A DNA stretch of 64,000 nucleotides, from contig OW804095.1 in the NCBI GenBank assembly GCA_942159475.1, forward strand, positions 70,398,773-70,462,772, read 5' to 3'. The DNA is from Sthenelais limicola. Taxonomy: Eukaryota; Annelida; Polychaeta; Phyllodocida; Sigalionidae. Shown here in pieces: positions 60,063-64,000 of this stretch (the stretch's first letter is position 1; each line of letters begins with the position of its first letter). The notes below the pieces were generated by a model. It did no database searches. It saw only the letters and a program-made list of their open reading frames with translations, and was not told the origin of the DNA. Position numbers and translations under genes: made by a program.

Positions 60063-60279
60063 GATGTTCCTGGACGACTAATGAGTTCAAAAACAATGAA
60101 ACAATGGAATTCATTCTTAGGGTTATCAAATCGGGATATATCAATAACATCAACCATATGACAACTCATAAAATATCCTCATTTCATCATTGAATAATAA
60201 AAGCATATCGTTTTGACAGTCAGCATTAATATAGCTTTAGGGTTAATCTCTATGGGGGAAATCAAATCTAACAAACCTA

Positions 60280-61050
60280 GCCATACAAAGTTATAAACCT
60301 AATTTCTTATAGAGAAAAACCTTTATTGTTCCTGACAGTTGTACCATATAATCTCAAGACATTATTATAACGCTTGAACTTCCCGATTCATAATATCAAG
60401 TTATAATACCTAAATAATAAATTAGAAAACTTTAATAAATTTAGACGCTATGGATATTTAACATGGCTGCTTATACAAACCATATACCTATCATTAAAAT
60501 CTCAAAGCACTGGCTAAATACCCCTCAAAAAACATTTCGTTAACAAAGATATTCATATACCACTGAATTTGTAATAATTCAAAACAAAAATAATGTAACC
60601 TTTTCAAAACTTATGAACATTTTTCCCAGAGAAAAAACTTGATCAATTCCCAGCATTTTTGTCGAGAAATGTCAAGATGAACGTGATATGCCAAGATAAA
60701 TGTTTATAACGTAATGACTAGATTTTGGACAATAACATCAAGTCCATAATACTGAAAGAATTAATTTTGAAAAGTTTAATGAATTCGAAGGTCATTGATA
60801 CCCTTTTTGAAAGCAATCTCTCCTCAGAAACCAAACAAGAAATATGTTCATAGTACTATAGAATTACGGACCAGAATCAACTTACGATAATTTGGAATAT
60901 TTTTAACAAAAATTATCAAATTCAACCAAATTTATGAACCAAATTTCCCATAGAGAAAAACATTTTTGATTCCTGATATTTTTTACACGCAGCTCGAGAT
61001 ATTTTTAGATCGTACTGACTAGTTCCTCAGAAAAACTAGTAACCCCTCTC
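60280..61050. repeat. Three diverged ~320-bp tandem units
   Basis: A conserved block (TTATRAACC, then ATTTC-CATAGAGAAAAAC, then TTCCTGAYA-like and CTCRAGA-like words) starts at about 60,290, 60,615 and 60,940, that is, every 320-325 bases. The interiors also match loosely (for example ATTCATATACCACTGAATT against GTTCATAGTACTATAGAATT). Divergence is high, so this is an old satellite-like array or repeated element ends. Confidence 0.5.
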
Positions 61051-62950
61051 TTAATCAACATTGGTGCACTTGAACAAGAGAGGCAAACAACTATTTGAGA
61101 CAGAGCATAGAAGGAAATTGTCATCTATTACCTTATAATTGGGTCAACTGAATTCAGAACAGGTTCCCTAATGAGGTCTACTAAAGCTTTCTTAAGCAAG
61201 ATGTTCTCACTATTGACTATCGTAACACACACCAGACCTTCGAGTCTACAACTACTGATGCTACCTAATGCCTGTAAGTGCTAACAAATGTTTCAAACTT
61301 AGCTACTAAAGCCAATCTGCATCTCTGTTGTTTTAGGTTGAATTACAATAGCGCACTGAATAAACGGTTTAACTACTTGCTTGCAAGGCAAGTTCATGTG
61401 GGCATAGATCAATTTCTGTAAACTGATGTTGAGGGCCCAGTGCATCCCCAAAATATAATTATAATGCCATATTTGTTAAGACGATCCCGAGCTTCTATTA
61501 ATTATAATGGTTATAATCAATTCATTTTACCATTAGCTATTGAATCGATTATAATATATATTTTATGGAGTTAAAGGTATATAGGGGGATTCCTATTAAA
61601 TTGAATTCCTGGTGAATGCCCCCCCCCCCACACACACAGAAATCAGTTGAATTAAACGTGTATAGTGAACGCCCAGAGAAACAAGAAGTGTATATTAAAA
61701 AAACGTTTTGCCACTTTTTTTTTAAAAAAAATTCTTTCTTCGCCATTCATTTATGCCCTGTGGTAATGGACAGATTAAATCATGTCGTTCAGCAGCTTTG
61801 ATTCAAACGCACTTCACCACAAATGCAAACTGCTTCCTAAACAAATAAATCATTCGCCTTTTTTTCGAAGTCGTGATTATTTTTCTGCGCCATTTCTTGG
61901 TCCTATCAGGCATCCACAGACGGCCCCTTTCGAACGTTAAATGTTTGGTATGATTGATACGGAATTTCATCGCTGGAAATGAAATAATTTCGTGTAAAAT
62001 TTTATTAGGAAAGAGAGAATCACCATCTCCAAAGACTTCCAAATTAGGAGAAGTGAAATGAACCTAGGTGTACATTACATTACTTCAGCAGCTGTTTAAA
62101 AATAGATAGTGAATATCATTACTCGGGAAAAGGGGTACATACAGCGGCAAGGCCAAACACAACAAAACCTAGCACGAGGAAGACATTCAATTTTATCCCA
62201 TGACAAATCACAAGGACAAGAACCGCTAACCCAGACAATAGGAAGAGATAAATAAAGTCCAGATGGTATTGCTTCACGTCCTATCACAAAGAGGTTGGAA
62301 ATCGACTCTGTCGCTGTATGCAATGCATGCGCAGTATTGAAATGACCAGGGGTTTTCCCCAGGCAATCCTGGGTCTGAGATAGGACATAGATCTCAGATA
62401 GCAGTCCATCGGTCTGTTGGGATGACCACCATCAGACATAAACACCCCCTTTTCAATGCACCAGGATTAATTAAAAATAGATATGATACATACGAGGCAA
62501 ATGCTTGGTACACAGATGAAGAGCTTCTGGTACAAACAGCGAATAATAAAACTGAATTATAAGGGCACAGATATTGGATATTGAATTGTTTCTATCGGAT
62601 ATCTAGCTCCCATGTGGTTCTGAAGGAAAAACCGGAGCAATTCGACAAAGAAAGCCGCAAAGGGAGAATAACCTGCAGCCATGGTCAAAATAAGCCAGCC
62701 TATCAGTATGCAGCCAGAAAGATATTCAATTGCTTTTCTGATGCGATGAAATATAAAAAGGGAGATTAAAGTTGGTTAAAAACAGCAATTAAAGATACAT
62801 TGAACACAAAGATGTTAATAGGTGCTTTTCGCGAAGCTTATTGATGCTTACACCATATGGCTGCTCATGCTAAGGGTTTATTCTCGTAGGTTTGGGACCT
62901 TCTTCTTGTCTACCGCCTTTTCACATACTTAGTGAAGCTTGCCACTATTT
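61051..62950. other. AT-rich non-coding DNA, no gene seen
   Basis: Includes a poly-C/(AC)n tract at 61,619-61,640. No domain is recognisable in the short frames. Confidence 0.5.
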
Positions 62951-62955
62951 TGACA

Positions 62956-62975
62956 TCACGTGTCTGAACACGTGA
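62956..62975. repeat. CACGTG hairpin
   Basis: TCACGTGT, loop CTGA, ACACGTGA, an exact 8-bp inverted repeat followed by CGTG; two E-boxes facing each other. Related in sequence to the hairpin at 37.05 kb. Confidence 0.6.
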
Positions 62976-64000
62976 CGTGTAGCCTCTGACCTCATCCCCA
63001 CGTGACATTAAGTGGTCAATATGATCATGGGCCTACCGATAAGGGCACTGGGGTGGCATCGTACGGATGGCATTTGAGGGAAGAACAAAAATAATCCATC
63101 AAAAACAGTATCTTTTTTTTTTATCCCGCTCCACCATATCAGAGTTCATATTCAATCCTTTGATATCCTTTTTTCTAAAAGGGCTTTCGCAAGAGATTTC
63201 TAGAGAATTCGTTTTATTAAAAAGTCACAAAACTTCTTCACAAAAAGTAAAGGTCTTTTCCATATGTATAAGCTATGAGAGTAGTTGGGTGTTCATCGTA
63301 AATATCCAAGACTAATGTTTACTTAAGAAACACAATAACCATTCTAGTAGTCGACACTCCGAGAGGAGACCTAAATAAATTGGTGACACTCACGGTGACT
63401 GTTGCGTGCGATGAGGCGATTAGACCTAAAACACAAGGTCAGATACTAAACGGGCAAACCAGCCCAAGCAAATAGGTCATCATCGGCCAATGGATGCAGG
63501 ATCCAGGCCCAGTTTCATGGGACTAGACATTGGGTGAACACTAAAGATTAAGGCAATGCCTAATGTTGATCTATATTTCATTGGCCAGATGTGGGATGGG
63601 GCGATCTGGACGAGTGAGAAAACAGTTTGCCATTCTGGAGAGGTAAATCACTGATGGTGATGGGGGTTTATGGTGGCTGTTTAGTGAGCAGTTAAACAGC
63701 CCAGGTCAGCCCCACTGTTGCCACAAGCAACCATCAGGATGCCAATATGGGTGTGGTTTGAAGAGGTAATATTGCCTGAACCACGCCCCTTTCTTGTGCA
63801 AGCAACCCCCATCAAAGCAGTTACACATACGCACGCATATCCCACGCCACCTCCAGCGTACAACAAATTCCTTTTTTATATTGCATGGCGTAAGGGTGTC
63901 CGACATTTCTCAGTGAGTTCTAGTCCTCTGGGTAGTGACCTGAAAAACAAACGCTGCCCACCCCATTCTTGCAGTGAACTTGGTGAGTGATATCGGGTGG
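62976..64000. other. Non-coding DNA to the window end, no gene seen
   Basis: Frames of up to 90 codons at 63.7-64.0 kb on both strands overlap one another and show no domain. Composition is somewhat more GC-rich after 63.4 kb. Confidence 0.45.

Noticed and set aside
59882..60169. Ser/Leu-rich minus-strand frames of 84-95 codons
   Set aside because: Shadow of the GACA/GAGA microsatellite.
63681..63990. Three overlapping frames of 61-90 codons near the right edge
   Set aside because: They overlap on both strands, have no domain and no supporting start context.

Overview
The window looks like intergenic DNA of an animal, most likely a marine invertebrate. It is AT-rich, has no dense open frames, and carries non-LTR retrotransposons, tRNA-derived SINE-like pieces, MITE-like elements, simple repeats and many copies of AGGCCTA-type words. 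An echinoderm-like genome would fit, but that is only an impression. I found no convincing host gene. Every long reading frame I can support belongs to a mobile element.

Layout. (1) Positions 1-1271, minus strand: a 423-codon open frame that runs off the left edge, with a clear ATG at 1271. It is lysine/serine-rich with a helical C-terminal part and resembles a Gag-type ORF1 of a retroelement. (2) 1.3-47.6 kb: AT-rich non-coding DNA with islands of structure. These are a 1.5 kb foldback array of GATGCAAAGA-type modules (13.2-14.8 kb), a Penelope-like LTR signature (24.9 kb), two tRNA-like SINE remnants (31.8-32.7 kb), a CGCGCA-rich MITE (34.8-35.0 kb), a repeat at 36.6-37.0 kb shared with 50.5-50.9 kb, CACGTGACG hairpins, LINE-like 3' tails (39.2-39.9 kb) and a perfect 36-bp palindrome (42.9 kb). 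(3) 47.7-60.1 kb: a nested transposon cluster. (4) 60.2-61.1 kb: three diverged copies of a ~320-bp tandem unit, then AT-rich DNA to the end.

The transposon cluster can be ordered in time. An L1/Tx1-type LINE (about 52.8-59.7 kb, plus strand) is the oldest layer. Its ORF2 is broken by several frameshifts and by a ~730-bp copy of an unclassified repeat family, called X here. Two more X copies lie to its left. One (47.7-49.97 kb) was split by a 5'-truncated CR1/L2-like LINE on the minus strand. The other (52.58-50.20 kb, minus orientation) was split by a 1487-bp element with 36-bp terminal inverted repeats and a TA target duplication.

Main find: ORF1 of the L1/Tx1-type LINE (493 aa, fully open) has a coiled coil and an L1-ORF1-like RRM region, followed by a ~150-residue C-terminal domain with the motif series of the NADAR (YbiA / DUF1768) superfamily. 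That family acts on ADP-ribose-type N-glycosides, including ADP-ribosylated guanine in nucleic acid. A LINE RNA-binding protein carrying such a domain would be a possible system for removing host ADP-ribose marks from retrotransposon nucleic acid. The domain assignment rests on motif recognition; the function is inference.
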